Positions 43,001 through 51,189 of a stretch of 55,256 nucleotides of DNA are shown one piece after another. Under the pieces are notes generated by a model that saw only the letters and a list, made by a program, of their open reading frames with translations, had not been told where the DNA came from and did no database searches. Source of the DNA: Aquibacillus albus (GTDB taxonomy: Bacteria > Bacillota > Bacilli > Bacillales > Amphibacillaceae); NCBI RefSeq assembly GCF_016908325.1, contig NZ_JAFBDR010000028.1:1-55256 (forward strand), written 5' to 3'. The position numbers and the translations under genes are program-made. Within the stretch, counting starts at the first letter, position 1; the number at the start of each line of letters is the position of its first letter.

Positions 43001-45670
43001 TTAATACATGGTAGTCCATTCTATTAATAATTGATTGACTTGTTTAGCGGGCAGTGGCTTACTAAAATAATATCCCTGTACGATATGACAGCTTAAAAGA
43101 TGAAGTTTTTTATATTGTTCTTCAGTCTCCACTCCTTCGATCACTACACGAAGGTTTAAATCATTGGCTAATTTCACCAAGGAATGTAATATTGCTTGAT
43201 TTTCAGTACCTTCATCTAGTGTATCAATAAACTCTTTTGCTATTTTTATTTCATCAATCGGTAATCTCGTTAAATAGGATAAAGATGAGTATCCAGTTCC
43301 AAAATCGTCTAATGCTATTTGAATACCAAGTGACTTTAATTCAAGCAGCTTTTCCATCGCTATATCCATATTATGAATAGCAATCAATTCTGTTATTTCA
43401 ATAACTAGCTTTGTTGGATCAATCTTATACGTGTTAACTATATCTTTCACTTTTTTCGTCAAATCAGATTGATGATAAAATTGCTGTGGGGAAATATTTA
43501 CCGATAACTTTAAGTGCAAACCTTGTTCCATCCATTCCTTTTGCTGTTTACACGCCTCCTCTAAAACCCATTCATTTACAGCGAAAATGATATCTGTAGC
43601 TTCTGCTAATGGAATAAATTCAGATGGTGAAATAATTCCTAGCGTAGGGTGATTCCATCGAACTAATGCCTCCATGCCAATAATTCGACCACTATTACTT
43701 TCCACTTGGGGTTGATAAAAAATTTCTAATTGGTTCTCTCGTATGACCGTATGGATATCCTTTTCGATCGTTAGTTTTCGAATCGATTTCCCTTCACTTA
43801 ATGCAGTAAATACTCTGTAATGATTTTTCCCATGGTATTTAACTCGATACATTGCCAGATCAGCGTTTTTCATTAATTGCTCTGGATGATGAGCATCATC
43901 AGGATAAATAGAAATACCTATACTTGGAGTTAATGAAATTTTATGCTTGTTGATGTAAAATGGATGATTTAATAATTGAAAAACTTGTTCTGCTTGATCA
44001 ATAGTATCATCTTTATCCTTTACACCTTTTAATAGAAAAGTAAACTCATCGCCACCATGCCGACCAACAACCTGATTCTTGTTTAATGCTTCCTTTAGAC
44101 GTTTGCCAACCGCTTGAAGTAAAAGATCACCTACGTTATGTCCTAACGTATCATTGATAATCTTAAAATGATCTAAATCAAGAAATAGTACGGCAAGCAT
44201 TTGCTTTTTTGCTTTGGCCTCTACAACGGCCTCCTCTAATAGCTGATCAAAATATCTTCGGTTTACTAAGCCTGTTAATGGATCATGATAGGCTAAATAG
44301 TTAATTTTTTCTTCATTCTTCTTGTTTTCTGTTATGTCCTTTGCAATACAAAAAACACCAGTAACTTTGTCATCAATGAAAATAGGAATATAGGTAATCT
44401 CCAAGTATTTTACTTCAGAAGGCGTTTCATTATAAGTTATTCGATTGGTTTGAGGATTCCCTTCTCTCGCCTTCAAAAAATGTCTCTTCACTTGGTTTAC
44501 TACCGTTTTTGGCAAAATAGAAAAAATTGACATCTGCAAAAGCTCTTGCTCAGATCGTTTGGCAAACTCCACACACTTCGGGTTAACTAGCAAAAAATTC
44601 CCATCTAAGTCTAAAGAAAACACAGTATCCGTATGGTATTTAAAAATAGACTGATAGATTTGAGAAGTAGTTTGCAATTCTTCCGCTTGCTGCTTAAATT
44701 TATCAAGCAATTTCCTGCTTCCTATCATGACCATTACTTGCCTGAAGAGGATAAAGAAAATAGAAATGCTTGCCCCAATGACAATGGTATCCTCTCGATG
44801 AAATAACAAAATAACTAATAACCCAACAATATAGAGATAAGGTAGAACGATTTGAAACAGACTTAGATCTTCTTTCTTCCTATCCGATTTTATAATTGGT
44901 TTCAGTTTAAATTTTGACCGCTGATAGCCAGCATAACCAACGAGCAAATAGGAGAGAAAATAAATTGGATCAACCACACTCCAAGAGGAATAACCATCCG
45001 CTGTTTGTAAATATAGATAAAAAGCATCTGCTGTAACTTGTAAAAATAATCCGAGCACTAAAAACGACAAGCCGTTTCGCTTAAGAATAGTTGGAGAATC
45101 ATAATAAATCGTAATCGTGAGCAATAAAAGAAACAAATCCCCAACAGGGTAGCTTATCGATACAAATTGATATAAATTAGAGGCATTCAATTCTTGCATT
45201 ATTGGCTGGATAATAAAATATCCAAACAGGGTAATAGCTACCGTCATGATAATAATCATGTCCATTAAGTTTTGAAAGAAAGCTGCGTTTTCCTTTTCCT
45301 TAACTAATTTATAAATAAAGGCAATGGAAAACAAAACATAATGAAGTAAATAAAACAAGTCTGGTAATCCAGGGAAATGTACTTCCATATGTAACCATAA
45401 TTCAAAAATGTCCCTTACCATTAGCCCTGTAAACGCAAATAAATAGCCTATAGAAAGGAGAAGCCAAAATAAGCGCTCTGCTACCGGACTTCGCTGATAT
45501 GCTCCGAATAACCAAAAAGCCGCAAAGAGCGGTGCTAATGAATAGATGAATTCTCCCAAGTAAAATAGAAAACCATTTGTATCTTTAACTAGAAACAAAT
45601 ACGTATAGGAAAAAGCTATTAAAAAGAATAATACACAAAGGACGGCTAGTGTATTCCTTTTGTTATTCAT
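43001..45670 (-). CDS. Membrane-anchored PAS-GGDEF-EAL cyclic-di-GMP enzyme
   Basis: The ATG at 45,670, eight bases after TGGAGG, is preferred (889 aa). About nine hydrophobic helices fill residues 1-310 (TLAVLCVLFFLIAFSYTYLF, FLVLGLFLQVTADAFYLYLQ). A PAS domain follows (IFKYHTDTVFSLDLDGNFLL, YIPIFIDDKVTGVFCIAKDI). The GGDEF domain has NDTLGHNVGDLLLQAVGKRL and RHGGDEFTFLLKG, with the active motif intact. The EAL domain has GMEALVRWNHPTLGI, ITELIAIHN, ALDDFGTGYSSLSYL and VEIEGVETEEQ-like wording, with catalytic residues apparently kept. It could both make and break c-di-GMP. A c-di-GMP-I riboswitch and terminator precede it, implying feedback by its own second messenger. Confidence 0.9.
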   Translation of the reverse strand: MNNKRNTLAVLCVLFFLIAFSYTYLFLVKDTNGFLFYLGEFIYSLAPLFAAFWLFGAYQRSPVAERLFWLLLSIGYLFAFTGLMVRDIFELWLHMEVHFPGLPDLFYLLHYVLFSIAFIYKLVKEKENAAFFQNLMDMIIIMTVAITLFGYFIIQPIMQELNASNLYQFVSISYPVGDLFLLLLTITIYYDSPTILKRNGLSFLVLGLFLQVTADAFYLYLQTADGYSSWSVVDPIYFLSYLLVGYAGYQRSKFKLKPIIKSDRKKEDLSLFQIVLPYLYIVGLLVILLFHREDTIVIGASISIFFILFRQVMVMIGSRKLLDKFKQQAEELQTTSQIYQSIFKYHTDTVFSLDLDGNFLLVNPKCVEFAKRSEQELLQMSIFSILPKTVVNQVKRHFLKAREGNPQTNRITYNETPSEVKYLEITYIPIFIDDKVTGVFCIAKDITENKKNEEKINYLAYHDPLTGLVNRRYFDQLLEEAVVEAKAKKQMLAVLFLDLDHFKIINDTLGHNVGDLLLQAVGKRLKEALNKNQVVGRHGGDEFTFLLKGVKDKDDTIDQAEQVFQLLNHPFYINKHKISLTPSIGISIYPDDAHHPEQLMKNADLAMYRVKYHGKNHYRVFTALSEGKSIRKLTIEKDIHTVIRENQLEIFYQPQVESNSGRIIGMEALVRWNHPTLGIISPSEFIPLAEATDIIFAVNEWVLEEACKQQKEWMEQGLHLKLSVNISPQQFYHQSDLTKKVKDIVNTYKIDPTKLVIEITELIAIHNMDIAMEKLLELKSLGIQIALDDFGTGYSSLSYLTRLPIDEIKIAKEFIDTLDEGTENQAILHSLVKLANDLNLRVVIEGVETEEQYKKLHLLSCHIVQGYYFSKPLPAKQVNQLLIEWTTMY

Positions 45671-45753
45671 CTGATTTTCCTCCATATCATTTTAATAGAA
45701 GGCTTGTTTTCTAACTGTTTGGTACTTTCTTTGCGCTATTTGATGTCAAATAA

Positions 45754-45781
45754 AAACTACCCTCACTAGAAAGGGTAGTTT
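45754..45781 (-). terminator. Riboswitch-controlled terminator before the GGDEF-EAL gene
   Basis: AAACTACCCT (minus strand) pairs with AGGGTAGTTT around an 8-base loop and ends in TTTTTATTTG. It lies between the c-di-GMP aptamer and the start codon, so it is the likely expression platform. Confidence 0.85.
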
Positions 45782-45808
45782 ACGCAAAATGAAGTAATCC
45801 TTCATTTG

Positions 45809-45883
45809 GGCAACTCGGCCGTCATAGCTAAAGTTAGCAGTAGACCCGTAGCTTTGCGTCTTCACCTTTCGGATGAATTTGCC
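45809..45883 (-). ncRNA. Cyclic-di-GMP-I (GEMM) riboswitch aptamer
   Basis: The minus strand reads GGCAAATTCATCCGAAAGGT then GAAGACGCAAAGCTACGGGT, and closes with ACGGCCGAGTTGCC. Present are the GCAAA entry, a GAAA tetraloop hairpin (CATCC-GAAA-GGTG), the hallmark GACGCAAAGC(C/T)ACGG linker, a second hairpin (GCTAACTTTAGC), and the GGCAA/TTGCC closing stem. This is the GEMM-I architecture. A small hairpin (AAATGAAG/CTTCATTT) and the terminator follow, then the GGDEF-EAL gene about 140 bp downstream. Confidence 0.93.
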
Positions 45884-45991
45884 ATTATCCAGTATAGTTC
45901 TTTTTATTCATTTTAACATAATGACTAGTGAAAAAATACCGCTTTTATTGGAAAATATTTCATGTTTAACTCGATGACTTATTAAAATATT

Positions 45992-48142
45992 CTACTTTTT
46001 AAAATCCATCCTCCAGCTAAAATAGCGATTATTATCATTTTTTTCATAACGTAAATAGGCATTAAACTTTTTTCCATTTTTACTTGTCAGCCCTTTGACA
46101 TAGACAACTCGATTTTTTAATAGAGATGTTACCATTGTCTTTGTTACTTTTTTCTTCATCGCACTTAGAAATTTATCATGCTTCCACACAACAAAACTAC
46201 AGCCTTGTTTCCAATTACTACAACCAAATCCTTTCCGTCCCTCAATAACTATGTGTCCACACAACGGACAATTTCCAATGATATCGTTTGTTACACGAGT
46301 TACTTTTCCTTCTTGAAGTGCAACATCCTTCTCTTCCTTAATTTTTGTCACAGCCTGATTCGTAAAAGAATAGATAAACGGTAAAAAATCCTCCATATTA
46401 CGTTTATTTTTCTCAATATCAGCGAGTGACTGTTCCAACTTTCCTGTAAACTCTAAGTCAAATAACTCCTGAACCGGAAACGTTTCTACTAATTTTTTTC
46501 CTAGTTCTGTACAAATGAGATGTTTCTTTTTATTTGTGATATAGCCAACTTGTTTTAACTTCTTAATCGTTTCTGCTCTTGTTGCAGGTGTACCAATACT
46601 AAAACCTGTTAATACCTGTTGCTCATCTTCGCTATCCTCTGCTGCATAGCTTTTACCGCACGTCTCCATCACGCGTAATAATGTTTTTTCGGTATGATGT
46701 TTTGGTGGTTTCGTTACATGATCCGTAACATCAAGATCTAACAAATCCACCTTTTCCTTTAATTGCACGTTCGGTAATAATGTATCCTTTGATTGAATGC
46801 CTTCAACCTTCTTCCATCCCTCCACAAGTTGCACTTTCCCTTTTGTAACAAATTCACCTGTTATAAATTTATCAGACAACTGCGTAATAAGTTTCGTTTC
46901 TTCATAAATGGCTACTGGCATAAACTGCATAATAAAACGGTTTTTTATCGCCTGATAGACGATAAGTTGGTCTGCTGATAATTGTTTAGGCTTTATGTAA
47001 GTCGGGATAATAGCACTGTGACTTTCGACCTTTGCATTATTGAAAACTCTTTTTGATTTAATAAACTTTACTTCATTCCTATATGGCAAATCAGCAGTGA
47101 TACCTTCTAAGACTTTCGCAGCCTTTCCGACAAGGCTTTCATCTAGTGCCGTACTTGAAGTTCTAGGATATGTGATTAACTTTTTCTCATAAAGCGTCTG
47201 TGCCACTTTTAGCACTTTGTCGGATGTCCAGCCTTGATATTTGTTCGTAATATATCCTTGTAGATTTGATAAATTAAATAAAAACGGCGGAAACTCTTTT
47301 TTGCGGTCCACTTCCTTACTTATAATTGTTGCTGAATGAGTTTGTAATGCTTGTTCCAATTGGATTAGCTTGTCTTTATCGGAAAACCTTTCTTTTCCAT
47401 TTATTGTATAAATCCCCTGATAGGAGTGCTTGTCTGCCGTCTGAAAATTAGCTACTAGTTTAAAGTAATCTTCTGGGACAAACTGTTCTATTTCTTTATC
47501 GCGGTCGTAAATAATTTTTAACGTTGGAAGTAATACTCGACCAATATTCAGTACTTTTCCTTTACCCTTCTGAAACTTTAGGGTTGCTACAGACGTTAAA
47601 TTTATGCCAATGATCCAATCTGTCCATTGTCTCGTTTTTCCAGCATCATGTAACGGCTTGAATACGGAATTCGGCTTTATTTGATTCATTCCTCGTAAAA
47701 TTTCCTCCGCAGTCCACTCATTCAGCAATAGTCGATAAACCAATTTATTCGTTTGAATATTTTCGATAATACTATCCCCAATTAATTGACCTTCTCGATC
47801 GTAATCACATGCAGAAATAATCATATCTACGTCACTTCTTGTTGCTAATGTTTTTATTGTTCTTAATTGTTTGGCAGCACCCGCATCTATTTGCCCCTTC
47901 TTTCGCGGATTGCTTTTCACTTTATATTGAAATTCACCTGGAATGAATGGAAAATAATCCATTCTCCACCTCGCCATTTTCGAGTTGTAGTCCTTTGCAT
48001 CATATAATTCGAGCAAATGGCCAAATGCCCATGTGACTAGATAACCATTTCCTTCAAAAAAACCATCTCTTTTTGTCTTTATTTTTAAAGCATCTGCAAT
48101 ATTTTTTGCTACAGAAGGCTTTTCAGCTAAAATTAATTTCAT
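45992..48142 (-). CDS. topB: DNA topoisomerase III
   Basis: I start at ATG 48,142 (MKLILAEKPSVAKNIADALK) behind AGGAG, giving 716 aa. The TOPRIM domain has LAEKPS and DYDREGQLIGDSII. The catalytic Tyr is in KLITYPRTSSTALDE (about residue 310), and GFSIGTPATRAETIKKL follows. The C-terminus holds a four-cysteine zinc motif (CPLCGHIVIEGRKGFGCS...GCSFVVWK). This type IA enzyme decatenates DNA. It is monocistronic. Confidence 0.92.
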   Translation of the reverse strand: MKLILAEKPSVAKNIADALKIKTKRDGFFEGNGYLVTWAFGHLLELYDAKDYNSKMARWRMDYFPFIPGEFQYKVKSNPRKKGQIDAGAAKQLRTIKTLATRSDVDMIISACDYDREGQLIGDSIIENIQTNKLVYRLLLNEWTAEEILRGMNQIKPNSVFKPLHDAGKTRQWTDWIIGINLTSVATLKFQKGKGKVLNIGRVLLPTLKIIYDRDKEIEQFVPEDYFKLVANFQTADKHSYQGIYTINGKERFSDKDKLIQLEQALQTHSATIISKEVDRKKEFPPFLFNLSNLQGYITNKYQGWTSDKVLKVAQTLYEKKLITYPRTSSTALDESLVGKAAKVLEGITADLPYRNEVKFIKSKRVFNNAKVESHSAIIPTYIKPKQLSADQLIVYQAIKNRFIMQFMPVAIYEETKLITQLSDKFITGEFVTKGKVQLVEGWKKVEGIQSKDTLLPNVQLKEKVDLLDLDVTDHVTKPPKHHTEKTLLRVMETCGKSYAAEDSEDEQQVLTGFSIGTPATRAETIKKLKQVGYITNKKKHLICTELGKKLVETFPVQELFDLEFTGKLEQSLADIEKNKRNMEDFLPFIYSFTNQAVTKIKEEKDVALQEGKVTRVTNDIIGNCPLCGHIVIEGRKGFGCSNWKQGCSFVVWKHDKFLSAMKKKVTKTMVTSLLKNRVVYVKGLTSKNGKKFNAYLRYEKNDNNRYFSWRMDFKK

Positions 48143-48290
48143 ACAAATTACTCCTATTCCGTACAGCATTTAGCATTCGTTTAGATACTGCCATTTAGTA
48201 TAGCACGAATGCCATGATTAGAACACTTGTTCCTTTTGAATTATTTTAAAGAGCTCTAGGGAAACTAAAAACGATTGGAGGGATAAAAGG

Positions 48291-48446
48291 ATGAAAAAAC
48301 ATAATCCACAAGAAAAAAAGGTTGCGCCAAATGTCGACCCAGATGAAGACTTTGGCGAGAAGGCAACGCAGTCAGAAATTGAACAAGGAGAGTATACAAA
48401 GGTTACAAGGCTATCCTACGATGAATATGAGCATAGTGAAGAATAG
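48291..48446 (+). CDS. Small acidic protein, 51 aa
   Basis: ATG 48,291 follows GGAGGGATAAAAG. The 51-residue product begins MKKHNPQEKKVAPNVDPDED and continues GEKATQSEIEQGEYTKVTRL and YDEYEHSEE. It is acidic, soluble and unstructured-looking. Similar small proteins with an ATQSEIEQGE..VTRLSYDE phrase are common in Bacillaceae, but I cannot give them a function. A good terminator follows at 48,455. Confidence 0.7.
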   Translation: MKKHNPQEKKVAPNVDPDEDFGEKATQSEIEQGEYTKVTRLSYDEYEHSEE

Positions 48447-48454
48447 CTTGGATT

Positions 48455-48489
48455 GAAGAGCACTATAAAGGTGCTCTTCCTTCTTTCTT
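48455..48489 (+). terminator. Terminator after the 51-aa acidic protein gene
   Basis: GAAGAGCAC pairs with GTGCTCTTC around a 7-base loop, followed by CTTCTTTCTTT on the plus strand. Confidence 0.8.
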
Positions 48490-48592
48490 TACACGTTAGG
48501 AAAGTATAAAATTTTAGCGCTGAAGTAAATCGACGTAGTAAAATTTTTAAGAACTAAGCATAAGTGCAACTAGGCGATCGCCTGCGCCTAAA

Positions 48593-48610
48593 GGCTTGGC
48601 ACTAGCCAAG
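48593..48610. repeat. CTTGGC-ACTA-GCCAAG hairpin in an intergenic repeat-like patch
   Basis: A 7-bp stem with a 4-base loop lies just after the stop of the 69-aa gene (minus strand). It sits within a GC-rich patch (GGCGATCGCCTGCGCCTAAA at 48,572-48,591) unlike the surroundings. TTTTCTTT follows on the plus strand. It may be a terminator or part of a dispersed intergenic repeat. Confidence 0.4.
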
Positions 48611-48616
48611 TTTTCT

Positions 48617-48826
48617 TTACACCAAATTAAAGATCCAAATAAGTAATGTGATAAATACAACACATCCAATAATCAGTTGTTTAACTATATCGGAAAGTTC
48701 AAATGGGATATACCGGAGAGCAAAGTATGTGGATAAACCAGTAACAAGCATTAATAAAACTCCATAAATGAAGACACCTAATAAATTATCAATTGGAAGT
48801 TTGAGTGATTCTACGATATATGACAT
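48617..48826 (-). CDS. Small two-helix membrane protein, 69 aa
   Basis: ATG 48,826 follows AGAGGTGTG. Two hydrophobic helices are visible: LLGVFIYGVLLMLVTGLSTY (about residues 15-35) and IIGCVVFITLLIWIFNLV (about 51-69). A short polar loop with Pro and Glu joins them. No family or function is recognised, and the neighbours give no clue. Confidence 0.6.
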   Translation of the reverse strand: MSYIVESLKLPIDNLLGVFIYGVLLMLVTGLSTYFALRYIPFELSDIVKQLIIGCVVFITLLIWIFNLV

Positions 48827-49035
48827 ATTTCACACCTCTTGTGCTAATACAGTGAATTGAACATGAAGTCTACCATCCCCATAAACCTTCTATAAGTGCA
48901 TGTCTATAAGGCAATTCTATAAACGAATAAGTATTTATAAGACCTCGTTCTATTATTATTCTACCAATAATATACTGATGAAAACTAGTCTAAATGTAAA
49001 AGAGAAAATCAATATAATGGAGGTTTGAGTTTAAA

Positions 49036-49191
49036 ATGGACGAACCAGTTTACTTATTAACTTACAACGCCAGTAGTTATGAATGGTTTTACACAGAAGA
49101 GGAAATGTTCGCATTTATTAATGAAAATAACTTAACGAATTACGAAGCACTTTATATACCAGAAGCATTCGAGGTTACATTTGAAGAATAG
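49036..49191 (+). CDS. Small acidic protein, 51 aa
   Basis: ATG 49,036 follows TGGAGG with a spacing of about 13 bases. The product begins MDEPVYLLTYNASSYEWFYT and continues EEEMFAFINENNLTNYEALY and IPEAFEVTFEE. It is rich in Tyr, Phe and acidic residues, has no membrane helix or Cys, and no recognisable family. It points toward the end of selA and is followed by a strong GC-rich hairpin. Confidence 0.55.
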   Translation: MDEPVYLLTYNASSYEWFYTEEEMFAFINENNLTNYEALYIPEAFEVTFEE

Positions 49192-49231
49192 CACAAATAA
49201 GTCGAAATTTCCACTATTCCCCCCCTGTCCA

Positions 49232-49270
49232 CCCCACGCGGACAAATGTCCACGAGCGGGGTCAGACCCC
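49232..49270. repeat. GC-rich hairpin plus GGGGTCAGACCCC palindrome at the selA end
   Basis: CCCC-ACGC-GGACA and TGTCC-ACGAGC-GGGG form a hairpin at 49,232-49,261. It runs straight into the palindrome GGGGTCAGACCCC (49,258-49,270). The selA stop codon (TGA on the minus strand) lies inside the palindrome. It may act as a bidirectional terminator. Confidence 0.7.
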
Positions 49271-50668
49271 TATGCTCGTAAATGCTTGTACTAGATCGTC
49301 CGTTTCTTCCTTTGTGATTGTGCGGAAGTCAATTAGGACGTTATTTTCTTTTACTCTTGTAATCACTGGTGTTGAGCCTTTTCTTAATTGATTTGCTAGT
49401 TCCTGGGCGGAAGATTGTTGATGCTTGATCGCTACAACGAAAGTTGAAACCTCTACCCCTGGCATTGTTCCACCACCGACTTGTGACGTATCCTCCAAAA
49501 TCTCACAAGTGTAAACGGAAGTGACTGTTTGTAATTTAGCGATAAAGTATTCTACTAATTCCCTTATTTGTTCAATTGGTTTGATGATATCTCTCACTGT
49601 TGGCAATTTTTCAGCTGCCTGCTCATTGATATAAGCACGTAGTGTCGTCTCTAATCCTGCTAACGTCATTTTATCGACGCGTAACACTCTTGCAAGCTGA
49701 TGCTTTTTAAGGACCTTTATCAATGATTCCTTTCCAACGATAATACCTGCTTGTGGTCCGCCTAAAAGCTTGTCACCGCTAAATGAAACGAGATCCACGC
49801 CGGATTCAATAACTTGTTTCACAACTGGTTCATCACCAATTCCACTCTGTTGAAAATCATACAAGGAACCACTACCCAAATCTTCGTAAAAAACGAGTTG
49901 TTCATGCTGGTTTGATAAATGAACAAGTTCATCTGTTGAAACGGATTTTGTAAAACCAATTGTCTTAAAATTACTCGTATGTACTTTTAAAATCATTCCT
50001 GTTTCTTCCGTTATCGCTTGCTCATAATCATATAAATGGGTTTTGTTTGTCGTCCCTACTTCTACTAAATTCGCACCACTTTCTTCCATAATCGCTGAAA
50101 CTCGAAACGAACCTCCAATTTCTACTAATTGACCACGCGAAACAATAACCTCTTTCTCCTTTGCTAATGCACGTAAAATAAGAAAAACCGCTGCTGCATT
50201 ATTATTGACAACCATTGCAGCCTCTGCCCCTGTTACTTCCTTTAATAAATCTTCTATAATGTCATGACGCGAACCACGTTTTCCCATTGATATATTGTAT
50301 TCAAGGTTCGAGTAGCTCTCTGCCACCACTTTCACATGCTCTATCGCATCCTTACTCAGTCTAGAACGACCGAGATTTGTATGTAGAACCGTACCGGTAC
50401 CATTAATTACTCTAGTAATTCTCTCTTTCTGAAAAGAATGAAGTTCATTTTCCACGCGCAACCAAATACTTTCTACGATCGATTGACTTTGATCATGCTT
50501 CAACGGATTGTTTCCATTTAAGAGTTGACTACGGATACTTGAAAGCACCTCTTGGATAATCTTTGTCACATATTTTTCGGAAAGATCAAACGTATCAACT
50601 AGTTTTTGAAATTTATCACTCTTTTGCAACTCATGGACTGGTGGTAGCTCTCTTAATAATTGCTTCAT
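49262..50668 (-). CDS. selA: L-seryl-tRNA(Sec) selenium transferase
   Basis: The 468-aa protein has the full SelA layout. It starts LLRELPPVHELQKSDKFQKL, then VINGTGTVLHTNLGRSRLSK near residue 90, GAEAAMVVNNNAAAVFLILR, RGQLVEIGGSFRVSAIMEES, and the PLP lysine in LVSFSGDKLLGGPQAGIIVG (about residue 293). VLRVDKMTLAGLETTLRAY follows. It converts seryl-tRNA(Sec) to selenocysteinyl-tRNA(Sec) using selenophosphate. selB and a selenoprotein gene lie upstream on the same strand, and tRNA-Sec is 3 kb away. The selenophosphate synthetase gene selD is not in this window. Confidence 0.94.
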   Translation of the reverse strand: MKQLLRELPPVHELQKSDKFQKLVDTFDLSEKYVTKIIQEVLSSIRSQLLNGNNPLKHDQSQSIVESIWLRVENELHSFQKERITRVINGTGTVLHTNLGRSRLSKDAIEHVKVVAESYSNLEYNISMGKRGSRHDIIEDLLKEVTGAEAAMVVNNNAAAVFLILRALAKEKEVIVSRGQLVEIGGSFRVSAIMEESGANLVEVGTTNKTHLYDYEQAITEETGMILKVHTSNFKTIGFTKSVSTDELVHLSNQHEQLVFYEDLGSGSLYDFQQSGIGDEPVVKQVIESGVDLVSFSGDKLLGGPQAGIIVGKESLIKVLKKHQLARVLRVDKMTLAGLETTLRAYINEQAAEKLPTVRDIIKPIEQIRELVEYFIAKLQTVTSVYTCEILEDTSQVGGGTMPGVEVSTFVVAIKHQQSSAQELANQLRKGSTPVITRVKENNVLIDFRTITKEETDDLVQAFTSIGV

Positions 50669-50705
50669 TATTTATCCTCCGTACCATTTAATAATTAACT
50701 GTTAG

Positions 50706-50737
50706 AAAAACGCTTAGGTTAATTACCTAAGCGTTTT
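50706..50737 (-). terminator. Terminator after the SelW-like gene
   Basis: AAAAACGCTTAGGT pairs with ACCTAAGCGTTTT around a 5-base loop, followed by TTTTTCTAAC on the minus strand. It lies between the selenoprotein gene and selA, so selA probably needs read-through or its own promoter. Confidence 0.8.
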
Positions 50738-50750
50738 GTCATCCTGCTTT

Positions 50751-50987
50751 CTATTTGGCTTCCATTTGAGAAATTATTTCATTAGCGACAGGATATTCGC
50801 CAGTATCTAGCTTTGAATAAAGCTTTTCACCGTTAACGGTAATTTCAAATGCGCCTCCAGAGCTTGGTATAAGCTCCAGTGTCTGAATGTCAGAACGAAA
50901 ATGTGTAAATAACTGTTCCGCAAAACTTGCGGCTTTAGGTGCGTAATTTCACTGCATACAGAATTCAATCGAGACTTTGTAACTCAT
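50751..50987 (-). CDS. SelW/Rdx-family selenoprotein, in-frame TGA read as selenocysteine
   Basis: ATG 50,987 follows GAGAGGGG. The frame reads MSYKVSIEFCMQ, then TGA at 50,949-50,951, then NYAPKAASFAEQLFTHF and ends ANEIISQMEAK with TAG at 50,751. With the TGA as Sec the protein is 78 aa, the size of bacterial SelW-type proteins. It has the redox motif C-x-x-U at residues 10-13 directly after the first beta strand, as in the Rdx thioredoxin-like fold (CxxU/CxxC). ELIPSSGGAFEITVNGEKLY and LDTGEYP match the family's GxFEVxxNGxxLxSK...G.FP pattern. A hairpin 17-31 bases after the TGA is a candidate SECIS. The gene sits between selA and selB, which supports Sec decoding. Confidence 0.9.
50918..50932 (-). 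promoter_or_regulatory. Candidate bacterial SECIS hairpin in the SelW-like gene
   Basis: On the minus strand CCGCAA-GTT-TTGCGG forms a 6-bp stem with a loop beginning in G. The stem starts 16 bases after the TGA and the loop begins 22 bases after it. That is within the 16-37-base window described for bacterial SECIS elements, with the expected G at the start of the loop. It would bind SelB to recode the UGA. Confidence 0.7.
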
Positions 50988-51010
50988 GTAGTAATACCCC
51001 TCTCTTTCCA

Positions 51011-51140
51011 TTCTATAGTTTGCTCAAAAAATCACCAAATTAAAAGGCGAATCACTTCGTTCGTTTGTTTTCCGATCCTCAAAATGTCATCCGGCTTTAC
51101 CTTCTTGTACGTTTGATGAATTTTTGAACACGCACTTCTA
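51011..51140. repeat. GTTCAAAAAGT repeat, diverged copy
   Basis: The stretch begins TTTGCTCAAAAAATCACC and ends AATTTTTGAACACGCACTT. This gives the same end sequences (GTTCAAAAA / TTTTTGAACACGC) as the elements at 23,162 and 36,912. The interior is about 100 bp and not obviously alike. It separates selB from the SelW-like gene. Confidence 0.5.
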
Positions 51141-51189
51141 CTATCATTGTATTAAAAAATGTTAAAAAAGGAAAAACATATACACTAAA

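Noticed and set aside
50949-50951. TGA as a simple nonsense mutation or sequencing error in a Cys-type Rdx gene
   Set aside because: The TGA is at the exact Sec position of the CxxU motif, followed by a SECIS-like hairpin and flanked by selA, selB and tRNA-Sec, so recoding is the simpler reading.
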